DNA of 64,000 nt from Thermohalobaculum sp039822785 (GTDB lineage Bacteria > Pseudomonadota > Alphaproteobacteria > Rhodobacterales > Rhodobacteraceae), in NCBI GenBank assembly GCA_039822785.1, contig JBCBMO010000004.1, positions 248,001 through 312,000 of the forward strand. The letters run 5' to 3'. Both the position numbers and the translations under genes were made by a program. The notes under the pieces are model-generated. The model saw nothing but the letters and a program-made list of their open reading frames with translations, was not told where the DNA came from and ran no database searches. This document shows, piece after piece, positions 42,918 through 51,404 of the stretch (position 1 is its first letter; each line of letters opens with the position of its first letter).

Positions 42918-43400
42918 TCAACCGCCGAAACGGCGCTTGAGCGTGGCGAGGATCTGGTCGCGGGTTTCGCGGTAGGCGTCGAGCTTCTGCGACCGGCTTT
43001 CGCCGATGCCACTGGGGTCCAGCGTGGGCCAGTATTCGATCTCGACCGAGGCCGAACGCGTGCGTTCCATCGCCTGGCGCTGGGCCGCGGGGGAGAGGGC
43101 GACGATCACGTCGTAGCTGCCGATATCGTCGCCCCAGGCTTCCATCTGGTCGAAGGAGCGGGGGCGGTGGCGCGTGAGATCCAGCCCGATCTCGGTGGCG
43201 ACGGTGGCCATGAAGGGATCGACCTCGTCCTGCTCGCGCACCCCGCAGGACTGCACATAGACGCGGCGGCCGAAGTACTCCTTCATCAGGGCCTCGGCGA
43301 GCGGGGACCGGATGGCGTTGTAGTTGCAGCAGAACAGGACGGCGGAGGGCAGCGGGCCCGGCGCCGGTGGCGGGGCGGCGGGCTTTGGCAGATCGGACAT
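42918..43400 (-). CDS. low-molecular-weight protein-tyrosine-phosphatase-like protein
   Basis: A 160-residue LMW-PTP/arsenate-reductase fold protein. The phosphate loop CNYNAIRS (Cys25 to Ser32) fits CX5RS, and the distal acid Asp is in WPTLDPSG. A Pro/Ala-rich leader of about 18 residues precedes the fold. It may act on phosphoproteins; arsenate reduction would need further cysteines that are not in the usual places. The ATG at 43400 is preferred over a TTG further up. It follows UPF0262 by 25 bp. Confidence 0.85.
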   Translation of the reverse strand: MSDLPKPAAPPPAPGPLPSAVLFCCNYNAIRSPLAEALMKEYFGRRVYVQSCGVREQDEVDPFMATVATEIGLDLTRHRPRSFDQMEAWGDDIGSYDVIVALSPAAQRQAMERTRSASVEIEYWPTLDPSGIGESRSQKLDAYRETRDQILATLKRRFGG

Positions 43401-43425
43401 CCCGCTCTCGCTGCCGCCCAAGCGC

Positions 43426-43923
43426 TCAGGCCTTGAATTGCAGCGCGCAGACGACGGTGAACAGGCGCCGGGCGGTGTCGTGGTCGATCACGATCCGGCC
43501 GTCCAGCCGCTCGGCTAACAGGCGCGCGCCCTCGTCGTGGATACCCCGCCTGCCCATGTCGATGGCCTCGATCTTGGAGGCAGGCAGCGTCTTCACCGCG
43601 TTGAAGTAGCTCTCGCAGATCGCGAAGTAGTCCTTGATCGAGGCCCGAAGCGGGGAGAGGGAGAGCAGATGCTCGACCGCGGCCTGTTGCCGGGCGTCGG
43701 TCAGTTCCAGCCGCAGCATCCGTTCGGCCATGCCGATGCCGAGGACGTAGGGCCCGACCGGGGGCTCTTCGCCGTCGCGCGGCAGGACGCGGAAGCGGTT
43801 GTCCTCCATCAGATCGAAGAGGGCCACGTCGAGTTCTTGTTGGATCTCCGGCGTGCGGGCACGCGGGCGATCCTCCAGCAGGGAGACGGCGGAGAGCCGG
43901 TCGGTCTCGGCGAAGTCGGTCAT
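43426..43923 (-). CDS. UPF0262 family protein
   Basis: A 165-residue protein of the UPF0262 family, present in most alphaproteobacteria next to hisD. The conserved block SPLRASIKDYFAICESYFNAVKTLPASKIEAIDMGRRGIHDEGA is seen at residues about 88-131. No function is established. Its ATG overlaps the hisD stop (ATGA), so the two are translationally coupled. Confidence 0.93.
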   Translation of the reverse strand: MTDFAETDRLSAVSLLEDRPRARTPEIQQELDVALFDLMEDNRFRVLPRDGEEPPVGPYVLGIGMAERMLRLELTDARQQAAVEHLLSLSPLRASIKDYFAICESYFNAVKTLPASKIEAIDMGRRGIHDEGARLLAERLDGRIVIDHDTARRLFTVVCALQFKA

Positions 43924-45215
43924 GACGCCTCCAGTCGTGCGCGCACCGAGAGGGCATGCGCCTCCAGCCCTTCGGCGTCCGCCAGGGTCGCCGCCGCGGG
44001 GCCGATGACGCCGAGGCCGCCGGCCGGGACCGCGGTGATCGTCGTGCGCTTCATGAAGTCGAGCACCGAGAGGCCGGAGGAGAAGCGCGCCGAGCCTGCG
44101 GTGGGCAGCACGTGGTTGGGTCCGCCGACATAGTCACCCACGGCCTCGGGCGTGTGCCGGCCGAGGAACATGGCGCCGGCGTTCCGGATCTGCCCAGCCA
44201 GGGCGTCCGGGTCTTCCACCGCGATCTCCAGGTGTTCGGGTGCCACACGGTCGGTCAGGTCCACGGCCTGCGCCATATCGCGCGCGACGACGACCGCGCC
44301 GTGGCGGCGCCAGCTTTCGCCCGCGATCTCGGTGCGCTCGAGCCGCTGGAGCCGGCGGTCGACGGCGCGCATGATCGCCTCGCCGAAACCGGCGTCGTCG
44401 GTGATGCAGATCGCCTGGGCGCTTACGTCGTGCTCGGCTTGGGCGAGCAGGTCGATGGCCACCCAATCGGGGTCGTTGGCCGCATCAGCGATGATCAGCA
44501 CCTCGGAGGGGCCGGCGATCATGTCGATGCCGACATGGCCGAAGACCTGGCGCTTGGCCGCGGCGACATAGGCGTTGCCGGGCCCGGTGATGACATCGAC
44601 CGCGGTGATGGGGGCCGCGCCATAGGCGAGCGCCGCGATGGCCTGTGCGCCACCCACCCGCCAGATGCGGTCGACGCCGGCCAGCCGGGCCGCCGCCAGA
44701 ACCAGCGGGTTGAGCGCCCCGTCGGGGGTCGGGACGACCATGGCCAGATGCTCGACCCCCGCGACCTTGGCCGTCACCGCGTTCATCAGGACCGAGGAGG
44801 GATAGGCCGCCGTCCCGCCGGGCACATAGAGCCCCGCGGCGCGCACGGCCCGCCAGCGCCAACCCAGACGCACGCCGCTCTCGTCGGTCCAATCGGCGTC
44901 CGGCGGCAGCTGGCGGGCGTGATAGGCGCGGATCCGCTCGGCCGCGAGCGCCAGGGCCTCGTGTTGTGCCTGCGGGATGCCGGCGACGGCATCGTCGATC
45001 TCCCCCTCGGTTACGGCCAGGTTCGCCACCTCCGCCGCCCAGCGGTCGAAGCGGCGGGTAAGGTCCAGGACCGCCTCCATGCCCCGCTCCCGCACCTCGG
45101 CGATGATGCCTGCGACCACGTCGTCGACGTTCGCATCGGCCTCGCGTTTCTGCGTTGCGAGCCGGGTGAAGACGGCATCGAAATCGGCATCGTCATGGCG
45201 CAGGAAGACGGGCAT
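43920..45215 (-). CDS. hisD: histidinol dehydrogenase
   Basis: Zinc enzyme performing the last two NAD-dependent oxidations of histidine synthesis. The 431-residue product has the family motifs VPGGTAAYPSSVLMNAVTA, ITGPGNAYVAAAKRQVFG, DMIAGPSEVLIIAD, the zinc-ligand segment LAQAEHD and the catalytic VAPEHLEI, plus FSSGLSVLDFMKR. The ATG at 45215 gives the standard N-terminus; the frame remains open upstream but enters the antisense of cysQ. Divergent from cysQ across about 150 bp. Confidence 0.97.
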   Translation of the reverse strand: MPVFLRHDDADFDAVFTRLATQKREADANVDDVVAGIIAEVRERGMEAVLDLTRRFDRWAAEVANLAVTEGEIDDAVAGIPQAQHEALALAAERIRAYHARQLPPDADWTDESGVRLGWRWRAVRAAGLYVPGGTAAYPSSVLMNAVTAKVAGVEHLAMVVPTPDGALNPLVLAAARLAGVDRIWRVGGAQAIAALAYGAAPITAVDVITGPGNAYVAAAKRQVFGHVGIDMIAGPSEVLIIADAANDPDWVAIDLLAQAEHDVSAQAICITDDAGFGEAIMRAVDRRLQRLERTEIAGESWRRHGAVVVARDMAQAVDLTDRVAPEHLEIAVEDPDALAGQIRNAGAMFLGRHTPEAVGDYVGGPNHVLPTAGSARFSSGLSVLDFMKRTTITAVPAGGLGVIGPAAATLADAEGLEAHALSVRARLEAS

Positions 45216-45368
45216 CGCGGTCTCGGGTCGTTCGTGGGATCGCGCCTGTGATAGGCGCGGCGCCCAAGGCCGGCAAGCGCGGATGGGCTCGGCGCGATGG
45301 ACGATGCGCGTCTGGCGCTCCCGCCCGCCGCAGCGTAAGAGCGGGGCGCCAACCTCAAGGAGCATGCC

Positions 45369-46202
45369 ATGACCACCCATATCCCCGACGTCATTCTTGA
45401 GGAGATCGGCCGGCTGGCACTGGAGGCGGGACGGGCGATCATGGAGGTCTACAACCGCGGTGAGGGCGCGATCGAGGCCGAGGCCAAGGCCGACGACAGC
45501 CCGGTCACCGAGGCGGATCTGGCCGCCGATGCGATCATCGGCGCCGGGCTTGCCGCCACCTTCCCCGAGATCGCCGTGGTGACCGAGGAGCGGGTCGAGA
45601 GCCAGGAGGGCGAGGCGCCCGAGCGGTTCTTCATCGTCGACCCGCTGGACGGCACCAAGGAGTTCGTGCAGCGCCGCGGCGATTTCACCGTGAACATCGC
45701 GCTGGTGGAGAACGGGCGGCCGGTCTTGGGGGTCGTGCTTGCGCCGGCGCGCGGCAGGCTGTTCGCCGGCATCGTGGGCGAGGGGGCAACCGTCGAGGAG
45801 GTGGACCCGCTGCTCTACCCCGTGGCCGATACCAAGCGCCCCATCGCGGTCCGCACGCCGGACGTCGAGGCGCTGTCCGTCGTCGCATCCAAATCGCATA
45901 TGAACGAGGAGACCTCGGCGGTGATCGGCGCGCTCAAGGTCGGCGAGACGGCGAATGCCGGCTCCTCGCTCAAGTTTTGCCTGGTCGCCGCGGGAGAGGC
46001 GGATTTCTATCCCCGCATGGGCCGCACGATGGAGTGGGACACCGCTGCCGGACACGCAGTGCTGGCGGCGGCCGGCGGCGAGGTTCGGGTCTATGGCACC
46101 CTGCGCCCGCTCGCCTATGGCAAGGCGGGGTGGGCCAATCCCCATTTCCTCGCCTACGCGCCGGGCGTGCCGGTCGAACACATCCCCGGTGCCGCGGGCT
46201 AA
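45369..46202 (+). CDS. cysQ: 3'(2'),5'-bisphosphate nucleotidase CysQ
   Basis: Inositol-monophosphatase-superfamily enzyme that dephosphorylates PAP, the by-product of sulphate activation. The 277-residue product has DDSPVTEADLAAD, the metal-binding DPLDGTKEF (about residues 91-99) and WDTAAGHAVLAAAGG near the C-terminus. TKEF after DG distinguishes CysQ from plain inositol monophosphatases. It lies 9 bp before kdsB and is probably co-transcribed. Confidence 0.93.
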   Translation: MTTHIPDVILEEIGRLALEAGRAIMEVYNRGEGAIEAEAKADDSPVTEADLAADAIIGAGLAATFPEIAVVTEERVESQEGEAPERFFIVDPLDGTKEFVQRRGDFTVNIALVENGRPVLGVVLAPARGRLFAGIVGEGATVEEVDPLLYPVADTKRPIAVRTPDVEALSVVASKSHMNEETSAVIGALKVGETANAGSSLKFCLVAAGEADFYPRMGRTMEWDTAAGHAVLAAAGGEVRVYGTLRPLAYGKAGWANPHFLAYAPGVPVEHIPGAAG

Positions 46203-46211
46203 GGCCGCGCC

Positions 46212-47009
46212 ATGAGCCGCTTTTGGATCGTCATCCCGGCCCGCTATGCCTCCTCCCGCTATCCCGGTAAGCCGCTTGTGCCGCTGCGCGGGGCGACGGG
46301 CGTGGCGAAATCCCTGATCCAGCGGGCCTGGGAAGCGGCGATGGCCGTGCCGGGCGCGGAGCGGGTGCTAGTGGCCACCGATGACGACCGCATCGCCGAG
46401 GCGGCGCAGGCCTTCGGCGCCGAGGTCGCCATGACCTCGGAGGCCTGTCGCAACGGCACCGAGCGCTGTGCCGAGGTGGCCGCCGCGGCGGGGGCCTCGG
46501 CGCCGGAGATCATGGTAAATCTGCAGGGCGATGCGCCCCTGACACCGCCGGCTTTCGTGACGGCGCTCGTGCAAGCCCTTGTCGACGCGCCCGAGGTCGC
46601 CGTTACCACCCCGGTCATTCCCTGCACGCCGGAGGTGCTGGATCGATTTCGGGCCGATCGGGCCGCCGGCCGTGTCGGCGGTACGCTTGCCGTTCTGGAT
46701 CGAGGCTACAGGGCGCTGTACTTTAGCAAGGAAGTAGTACCCTTTGGCGCAGATGGGGTGGCCGTGCCGGCGTTTCACCACGTGGGGGTTTATGCGTTTC
46801 GCTCCGAAGCCCTAAGCGCTTATGCTGCCACCGACGCCGGATACCTCGAAGGATCAGAAGGGCTCGAACAACTTAGGTTTCTCGAGAACGCCATTCCAGT
46901 ACAGTGCGTTGTGCAGCGCGATAGGGTGGGTTCCATGTTCTGGGAGATCAATAATCCCAGCGACGTGCCAGTTGTGGAGCGGGCCCTCCTTGAACGCGAC
47001 ATCGTCTAG
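46212..47009 (+). CDS. kdsB: 3-deoxy-manno-octulosonate cytidylyltransferase
   Basis: Activates Kdo to CMP-Kdo for lipid A core or capsule synthesis. The 265-residue product has IPARYASSRYPGKPL (residues 8-22), the ATDDDRI and QGDAPL nucleotide motifs, and the C-terminal FWEINNPSDVPVVER. Base composition changes inside the gene: up to about 46690 G+C is near 72%, after that it is about 55-62% with codons rare here (TTT, AGG, AAT). The gene remains intact. kdsA at 51405 supplies its substrate pathway. Confidence 0.9.
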   Translation: MSRFWIVIPARYASSRYPGKPLVPLRGATGVAKSLIQRAWEAAMAVPGAERVLVATDDDRIAEAAQAFGAEVAMTSEACRNGTERCAEVAAAAGASAPEIMVNLQGDAPLTPPAFVTALVQALVDAPEVAVTTPVIPCTPEVLDRFRADRAAGRVGGTLAVLDRGYRALYFSKEVVPFGADGVAVPAFHHVGVYAFRSEALSAYAATDAGYLEGSEGLEQLRFLENAIPVQCVVQRDRVGSMFWEINNPSDVPVVERALLERDIV

Positions 47010-47017
47010 GTTGCCGT

Positions 47018-47033
47018 TGCGTCTGCGGACGCA
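47018..47033 (+). terminator. candidate terminator after kdsB
   Basis: TGCGTC (47018-47023) and GACGCA (47028-47033) pair around a TGCG tetraloop, followed by GTTTGG. It lies 8 bp after the kdsB stop. The T run is short, so this is a weak intrinsic terminator at best. Confidence 0.4.
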
Positions 47034-47123
47034 GTTTGGCCGCCTTGGAGGGACACAAACCGTGCGGGCGGTGGGAAATGCCTAAACGGGCTTGAACCGA
47101 TCGAGATCGGAGAGAGGGGCACG

Positions 47124-48017
47124 ATGCAGAACAAAGTCACGACCGCGGTGTTTCCGGTGGCGGGCATGGGAACGCGGTTCCTGCCGGCGACCAAATCGAT
47201 GCCCAAGGAGATGCTGCCGCTCGTCGACAGACCTCTGATCCAATACGCGATCGACGAGGCGCGCGAGGCCGGCATCAAGGAATTCATCTTTGTGACCGCT
47301 CGCGGGAAGTCCTCGCTGGAGGATTACTTCGACGGTCACTACGAGCTGGAGCAGGCGCTGGAGGCCAAGGGCAAAGCCGACCTTCTGGCCGAGGTGAACA
47401 ACGCCACCATGCCCTCCGGCGCAATTGCCTATATCCGCCAGCAGGAGGCGCTCGGCCTCGGTCACGCGGTCTGGTGCGCCAAACGGCTGATCGCCGATGC
47501 GCCCTTCGCCGTCATCTTGCCGGACGATGTCATCAAGGCGCCCAAGGGGTGCATGGCGCAGATGGTCGAAGCCTATGAGGCGCGGGGCAAGGGCGGCTGC
47601 ATGGTCGCGGCCTTCGACGTGCCGACCGAGGCGACCGCCTCCTATGGCGTGCTCGATCCGCGCGTCGACGATGGCCGGGTCGTCGAGGTTGGCGGCATGG
47701 TGGAGAAGCCGAAGGTCAACCCGCCCTCCAACACCGCCGTCATCGGCCGCTACATCCTGACGCCGGCCGTGATGGACCACCTGGACCGCCGTGAGACCGG
47801 GGCAGGGGGTGAGATCCAGCTCACCGATGCGATTGCCGCACAGGTCGACGCGCCGGGCGGGGTGACCGGCTATCGCTTCGAGGGCCGCCGCTACGACTGT
47901 GGCTCCAAGCAGGGGTACCTGCAGGCCACCGTTGCCTTTGCGCTGATGCGGCAGGATCTGGCGCCGGAGTTCTCCGCCTTCCTGCGCGATCTGACCGCCG
48001 CGGAGCTGGCGGCCTGA
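47124..48017 (+). CDS. galU: UTP-glucose-1-phosphate uridylyltransferase
   Basis: Makes UDP-glucose for surface polysaccharides. The 297-residue product has the full family pattern: GMGTRFLPATKSMPKE (residues about 13-28), PLIQYAIDEA, the FAVILPDDVI catalytic strand, VEKPKVNPPSN and the RRYDCGSKQGYLQA segment. A GGAGAGAGG site precedes the ATG. It lies between kdsB and a glycosyltransferase gene, in a sugar-nucleotide block. Confidence 0.97.
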   Translation: MQNKVTTAVFPVAGMGTRFLPATKSMPKEMLPLVDRPLIQYAIDEAREAGIKEFIFVTARGKSSLEDYFDGHYELEQALEAKGKADLLAEVNNATMPSGAIAYIRQQEALGLGHAVWCAKRLIADAPFAVILPDDVIKAPKGCMAQMVEAYEARGKGGCMVAAFDVPTEATASYGVLDPRVDDGRVVEVGGMVEKPKVNPPSNTAVIGRYILTPAVMDHLDRRETGAGGEIQLTDAIAAQVDAPGGVTGYRFEGRRYDCGSKQGYLQATVAFALMRQDLAPEFSAFLRDLTAAELAA

Positions 48018-48036
48018 TCGCGGCCCCAAGCCCGGC

Positions 48037-49515
48037 ATGACCGAGCCCGAGGGGGATGGTCCAAGCGGCGCCAGGCGCCAGACGGCGCCTGTCCTGACGG
48101 ATCTGTCCAAGGGTTCCGGGACGGGCGAGGGTGCCGGCACGGCGCCGGTCTCCCCTGCGGCGCGCGCTGGCGGGATCGGGGGCGGTGGCCACAGTCCCGG
48201 GGCCGCTCGGCACGCGCGTCCCGTCATCCTCGACATCACGCGGTCGCTGAAGCGGGTCACCATGGGCCACCAGACGGGGATCGACCGCGTCGAGCGCGCC
48301 TATCTCACCTGGGGCCTTCAGCGCGCTGGGGGCCTCTGGCTTCTGGCGGCCATCGGGGGGCGGCAGTACCTGGTGCCGCCTGAGCGAGCGGCGTCGCTCG
48401 CCGCGTCGCTCTCGACGGTGGCGCGCCTTGACGAGCCGGAGGGCTCGGCTGCGCTGGGGGCGATGCCCTCCCTCGACCTGCAAGCCTCGCTGACGTTTTG
48501 GCGCGCGCGCAGGCTGCGGCTGGCAGAGTCTGCAGTGCGCCGTGCCGCCGTGGCCCGAAGCGCCACCGCCGCCTTTCCGCTGCAATGCCTGTTCGGCATG
48601 GTGCCGCCCGGCGCGGTCTTGGTGAATGTGGGTCACGACAACCTGCCGGCACCGCTCGTGATGGCGGCGCGGCGGACCGGGTTGCGGATCGCAGTGATGC
48701 TGCACGACCTGATCCCGATCACCCATCCGGAGTACAGCCGTCCGGCCCCCGCCGCGCGCTTTGCCACCTGGCTGGAGGTGGCGTTGAGGGCGGATCTTCT
48801 GCTCAGCAACTCCTCGGCGACGGCTGTGGCGGCACAGGCCCATGCGGCGGCGCAGGACATGCGTCTGCCCCCATTAAGGGTTCTGCCGCTCGGCATCGGG
48901 GTACCGGAGGCGGCGCCGCGCTCTGCCTCCCCCGCAGTCGGCGAGGCGCCCTACTTCGTCATGCTGGGCACCATCGAGGGGCGCAAGAACCACCTCTTGC
49001 TGCTTGCCCTCTGGCGCGGGCTTTCGACCGACTGGCGCCAGGGGGAGCCGCCGCATCTGCACATCGTTGGGCGGCGGGGATGGGCGGCGGACCAGGTCTT
49101 TGACATGCTCGACCGCGCCCCGGTGATCGGGCGAACCGTATTCGAGCACGCGGATCTCGACGATGCCGCGGCGCGGCGCCTGGTCGAGGGCGCGCGGGCG
49201 CTCCTGTTGCCGAGCTTCGTCGAGGGCTATGGCCTGCCCGTCGGCGAGGCGCTTGCGGCTGGCGTGCCGGTCATCGCCTCCGACCTGCCGGCCCTGCGCG
49301 AGGTCGGCGGCACGGTGCCGGAGTGGCTGGATCCGCTGGATGGGACCGGCTGGCTGGCGGCGCTGCGCGACTATGCCCGGCCGGGCTCGCCCCGGCGCGC
49401 GGCGCAGATGGCGCGGATGGACGATTGGCAGCGGCCGACCTGGCGCGCCCATTTCGCCCGCCTCGACGCGCTCCTGGCCGAGGACCCGGCGCTGCGCGCA
49501 ACCGAAGGGTCGTGA
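48037..49515 (+). CDS. GT4-family glycosyltransferase
   Basis: A 492-residue GT-B enzyme of family GT4. The first 65 residues are low-complexity Gly/Ala/Pro/Ser-rich. Conserved parts include DITRSLKRVTMGHQTGIDRVERAY, HDLIPITHPEYSRP, the C-terminal nucleotide-sugar domain with MLGTIEGRKNHLLLL and LPSFVEGYGLPVGEALAAGVPVIAS, where Glu-x7-Glu is seen. Donor and acceptor cannot be told from sequence; the galU neighbour suggests UDP-glucose or a derivative. Start at ATG 48037 is 19 bp after galU; a start nearer DITRSL is possible. Confidence 0.88.
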   Translation: MTEPEGDGPSGARRQTAPVLTDLSKGSGTGEGAGTAPVSPAARAGGIGGGGHSPGAARHARPVILDITRSLKRVTMGHQTGIDRVERAYLTWGLQRAGGLWLLAAIGGRQYLVPPERAASLAASLSTVARLDEPEGSAALGAMPSLDLQASLTFWRARRLRLAESAVRRAAVARSATAAFPLQCLFGMVPPGAVLVNVGHDNLPAPLVMAARRTGLRIAVMLHDLIPITHPEYSRPAPAARFATWLEVALRADLLLSNSSATAVAAQAHAAAQDMRLPPLRVLPLGIGVPEAAPRSASPAVGEAPYFVMLGTIEGRKNHLLLLALWRGLSTDWRQGEPPHLHIVGRRGWAADQVFDMLDRAPVIGRTVFEHADLDDAAARRLVEGARALLLPSFVEGYGLPVGEALAAGVPVIASDLPALREVGGTVPEWLDPLDGTGWLAALRDYARPGSPRRAAQMARMDDWQRPTWRAHFARLDALLAEDPALRATEGS

Positions 49516-49836
49516 TCGACCGGCGTAGGCGCCCCAGGGTAGCGGCTCCGCACTCTCGGTCCGACGATGCCGCCCGCCGGTTGTTGAGACGAAAACCAAG
49601 ATCGCGCCGACAGACAGCGCCCGCGCCCACCCACGTCAGTGTGACGGGAACAGCGGTGAGGGAACGGTGAAGACACCGGCATGAAGCGCATCTTGCTACC
49701 GGTTGCACGATGACCCCAGCGGGGCTGCTTGCCGTTCATCTGCTGCTCAGGATTGGCGCTCAACACTGACGCGGGTGGGCGCGGGCGCCCATCGCGCAAA
49801 CCTGGTCGATGCGTGCAAGCGGTCCCCGCGAACCCC
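49516..49836. other. 321-bp gene-free convergent intergenic region
   Basis: Lies between the convergent glycosyltransferase and phosphoglucomutase/phosphomannomutase genes. I find no supported coding sequence. Its main content is a 172-bp inverted-repeat structure (49617-49788); the 100 bp on the left and about 48 bp on the right show nothing recognisable. Confidence 0.7.
49617..49788. repeat. 172-bp element bounded by 26-bp inverted repeats
   Basis: The arms 49617-49642 and 49763-49788 are reverse complements at 25 of 26 positions, mismatched only at the tenth base of the right arm (C for T). Both are C/G-rich with a GTCAGTGT inner end. The interior is 120 bp with smaller stems, for example CCCCAGCGGGG. 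No target-site duplication is evident at the ends. Options are a small non-autonomous mobile element, a structured RNA with a long closing stem, or a two-way transcription barrier. Confidence 0.8.
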
Positions 49837-51339
49837 CTAGAGCCGTTGGTCGTAGTCGCCGACGCTGGGTTCCGTCCGGATCACCGTATCGAGAGCCTCG
49901 AAGATGGTGACCAGTTCCTCGCGGCTCTCCGGCGTCTCGCAGACCACCACCAGATTGGGCGTGTTGGAGGAGGCGCGGACCAGCGCCCAGGCCCCACCCT
50001 CCAACATGACCCGGGCGCCGTTCACCGTCACGACGCGCTCGATCTTCTTCGGCCCCAGGCTCTCTCCGGCCTCTCCCATCGCCACGAGCTTCGCCTGAAG
50101 CCGGTCGATGACGGCGTATTTCTCCTCATCCGCGCAATAGGGCGACATGGTCGGCGACGAATGGGTGACCGGCAGGGCCGCGCGCAGGTCCGCCATCGAC
50201 TTGTCCGGGTTGCGGTCGAGCAGCTTGCAGATCTCCACCGCCACCCGCATCCCGTCGTCGTAGCCAAGGCCGATGGGCGGTGCGAGGAAGTAGTGCCCCG
50301 ACTTCTCGAACCCCGCCAAGGCGCCCAACTCGTGCACCCGGCGCTTCATGTGGCTGTGGCCGGTCTTCCAGTAATCCGCCTTGGCCCCGCCCTCGATCAG
50401 CGCAGGGTCCGAGGCGAAGAGCCCCGTCGATTTCACATCCGCCACGAAGGTCGCGCCCGGATGCAGCTTGATCAGGTCGCGCGCCATGATCACCCCGACC
50501 TTGTCGGCGAAGATCTCCTCGCCCGTGTTGTCCACCACGCCGCAGCGGTCGCCATCCCCGTCGAAGCCCAGCGCCAGGTCCGCGCCGGTGGCCTTCACCT
50601 GATCGGCCATGTCGTGGAGCATCTCCATGGCCTCGGGGTTGGGGTTGTAGTGGGGGAAGGTGTAGTCGAGCTCGTTGTGGCTGGGGATCACCTCGACCCC
50701 GATCCGCTCCAGCACCTTGGGCGCATAGGCAGCCGCCGTGCCATTGCCCGTCGCACAGACCACCCGCAGGGGGCGCGACATGCGGAAATCGCCGACCAGG
50801 TCGTCGATGTAGCGCTCCATCACGCCTTCGACCCGGACGTATTTCCCACCGTCGCGGGGCACGCCTTGGCCGCCCAAGACGATCTCCTTCAGCCTGCCCA
50901 TTTCGGCCGGGCCATGGGTCAGCGGGCGGTTGCAGCCCATTTTGACCCCGGTCCAGCCGTTGGGGTTGTGGCTGGCCGTCGCCATGGCCACCGCCTGGGC
51001 GTCCAGGTCGAACTGCGCGAAATAGGCCATGGGTGTGATGCAGGGGCCGATGTCGCGCACCTCGGCGCCGCCTTGCAGCAGGCCGATGGTGAGCGCCTGT
51101 TTGATCGACAGCGAATAGGAGCGGTAGTCGTTCCCCACCGCCACCACCGGCGGCAGGCCCATCTCATGCAGCTGCGTCGCAAGCCCCAGGCCCAGCGCCT
51201 GGATGCCGATCAGGTTGATCTCGTCGGGAAAGCGCCAGCGCGCATCGTACTCGCGAAAGCCGGTTGGCTTCATCATCGGCAGCCACAGGCTGTCCCAAGT
51301 GTTCTCTTCGACCGTCGTTTTGGGGACCGGCAGGGACAT
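49837..51339 (-). CDS. phosphomannomutase/phosphoglucomutase
   Basis: Alpha-D-phosphohexomutase interconverting hexose 6- and 1-phosphates, feeding GDP-mannose or UDP-glucose synthesis. The 500-residue product has the phosphoserine loop TASHNPNGWTGVKMG, metal loop GFDGDGDR, the sugar-binding GFEKSGHYF and the C-terminal phosphate-binding RASSNTPNLVV. PMM and PGM activities cannot be told apart here. An AGGAGG site precedes the ATG. It follows kdsA, with a 7-bp stem hairpin between. Confidence 0.93.
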   Translation of the reverse strand: MSLPVPKTTVEENTWDSLWLPMMKPTGFREYDARWRFPDEINLIGIQALGLGLATQLHEMGLPPVVAVGNDYRSYSLSIKQALTIGLLQGGAEVRDIGPCITPMAYFAQFDLDAQAVAMATASHNPNGWTGVKMGCNRPLTHGPAEMGRLKEIVLGGQGVPRDGGKYVRVEGVMERYIDDLVGDFRMSRPLRVVCATGNGTAAAYAPKVLERIGVEVIPSHNELDYTFPHYNPNPEAMEMLHDMADQVKATGADLALGFDGDGDRCGVVDNTGEEIFADKVGVIMARDLIKLHPGATFVADVKSTGLFASDPALIEGGAKADYWKTGHSHMKRRVHELGALAGFEKSGHYFLAPPIGLGYDDGMRVAVEICKLLDRNPDKSMADLRAALPVTHSSPTMSPYCADEEKYAVIDRLQAKLVAMGEAGESLGPKKIERVVTVNGARVMLEGGAWALVRASSNTPNLVVVCETPESREELVTIFEALDTVIRTEPSVGDYDQRL

Positions 51340-51375
51340 GGGTGCCTCCTTTGGCTCAGCATCGAGGGGAGGGCC

Positions 51376-51394
51376 GGGGCGCGGGCGGCGCCCC
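51376..51394 (-). terminator. hairpin between kdsA and the hexose-phosphate mutase gene
   Basis: GGGGCGC (51376-51382) and GCGCCCC (51388-51394) pair perfectly around five bases, 10 bp after the kdsA stop on the minus strand. No T tract follows. It may weaken read-through from kdsA. Confidence 0.45.
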
Positions 51395-51404
51395 AGCGGC
51401 AGGA

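Noticed and set aside
49617..49788. 6S RNA
   Set aside because: The size is right, but 6S RNA has an open central bubble and interrupted stems, whereas this closing stem is an almost unbroken 26 bp; no conserved 6S sequence was seen.
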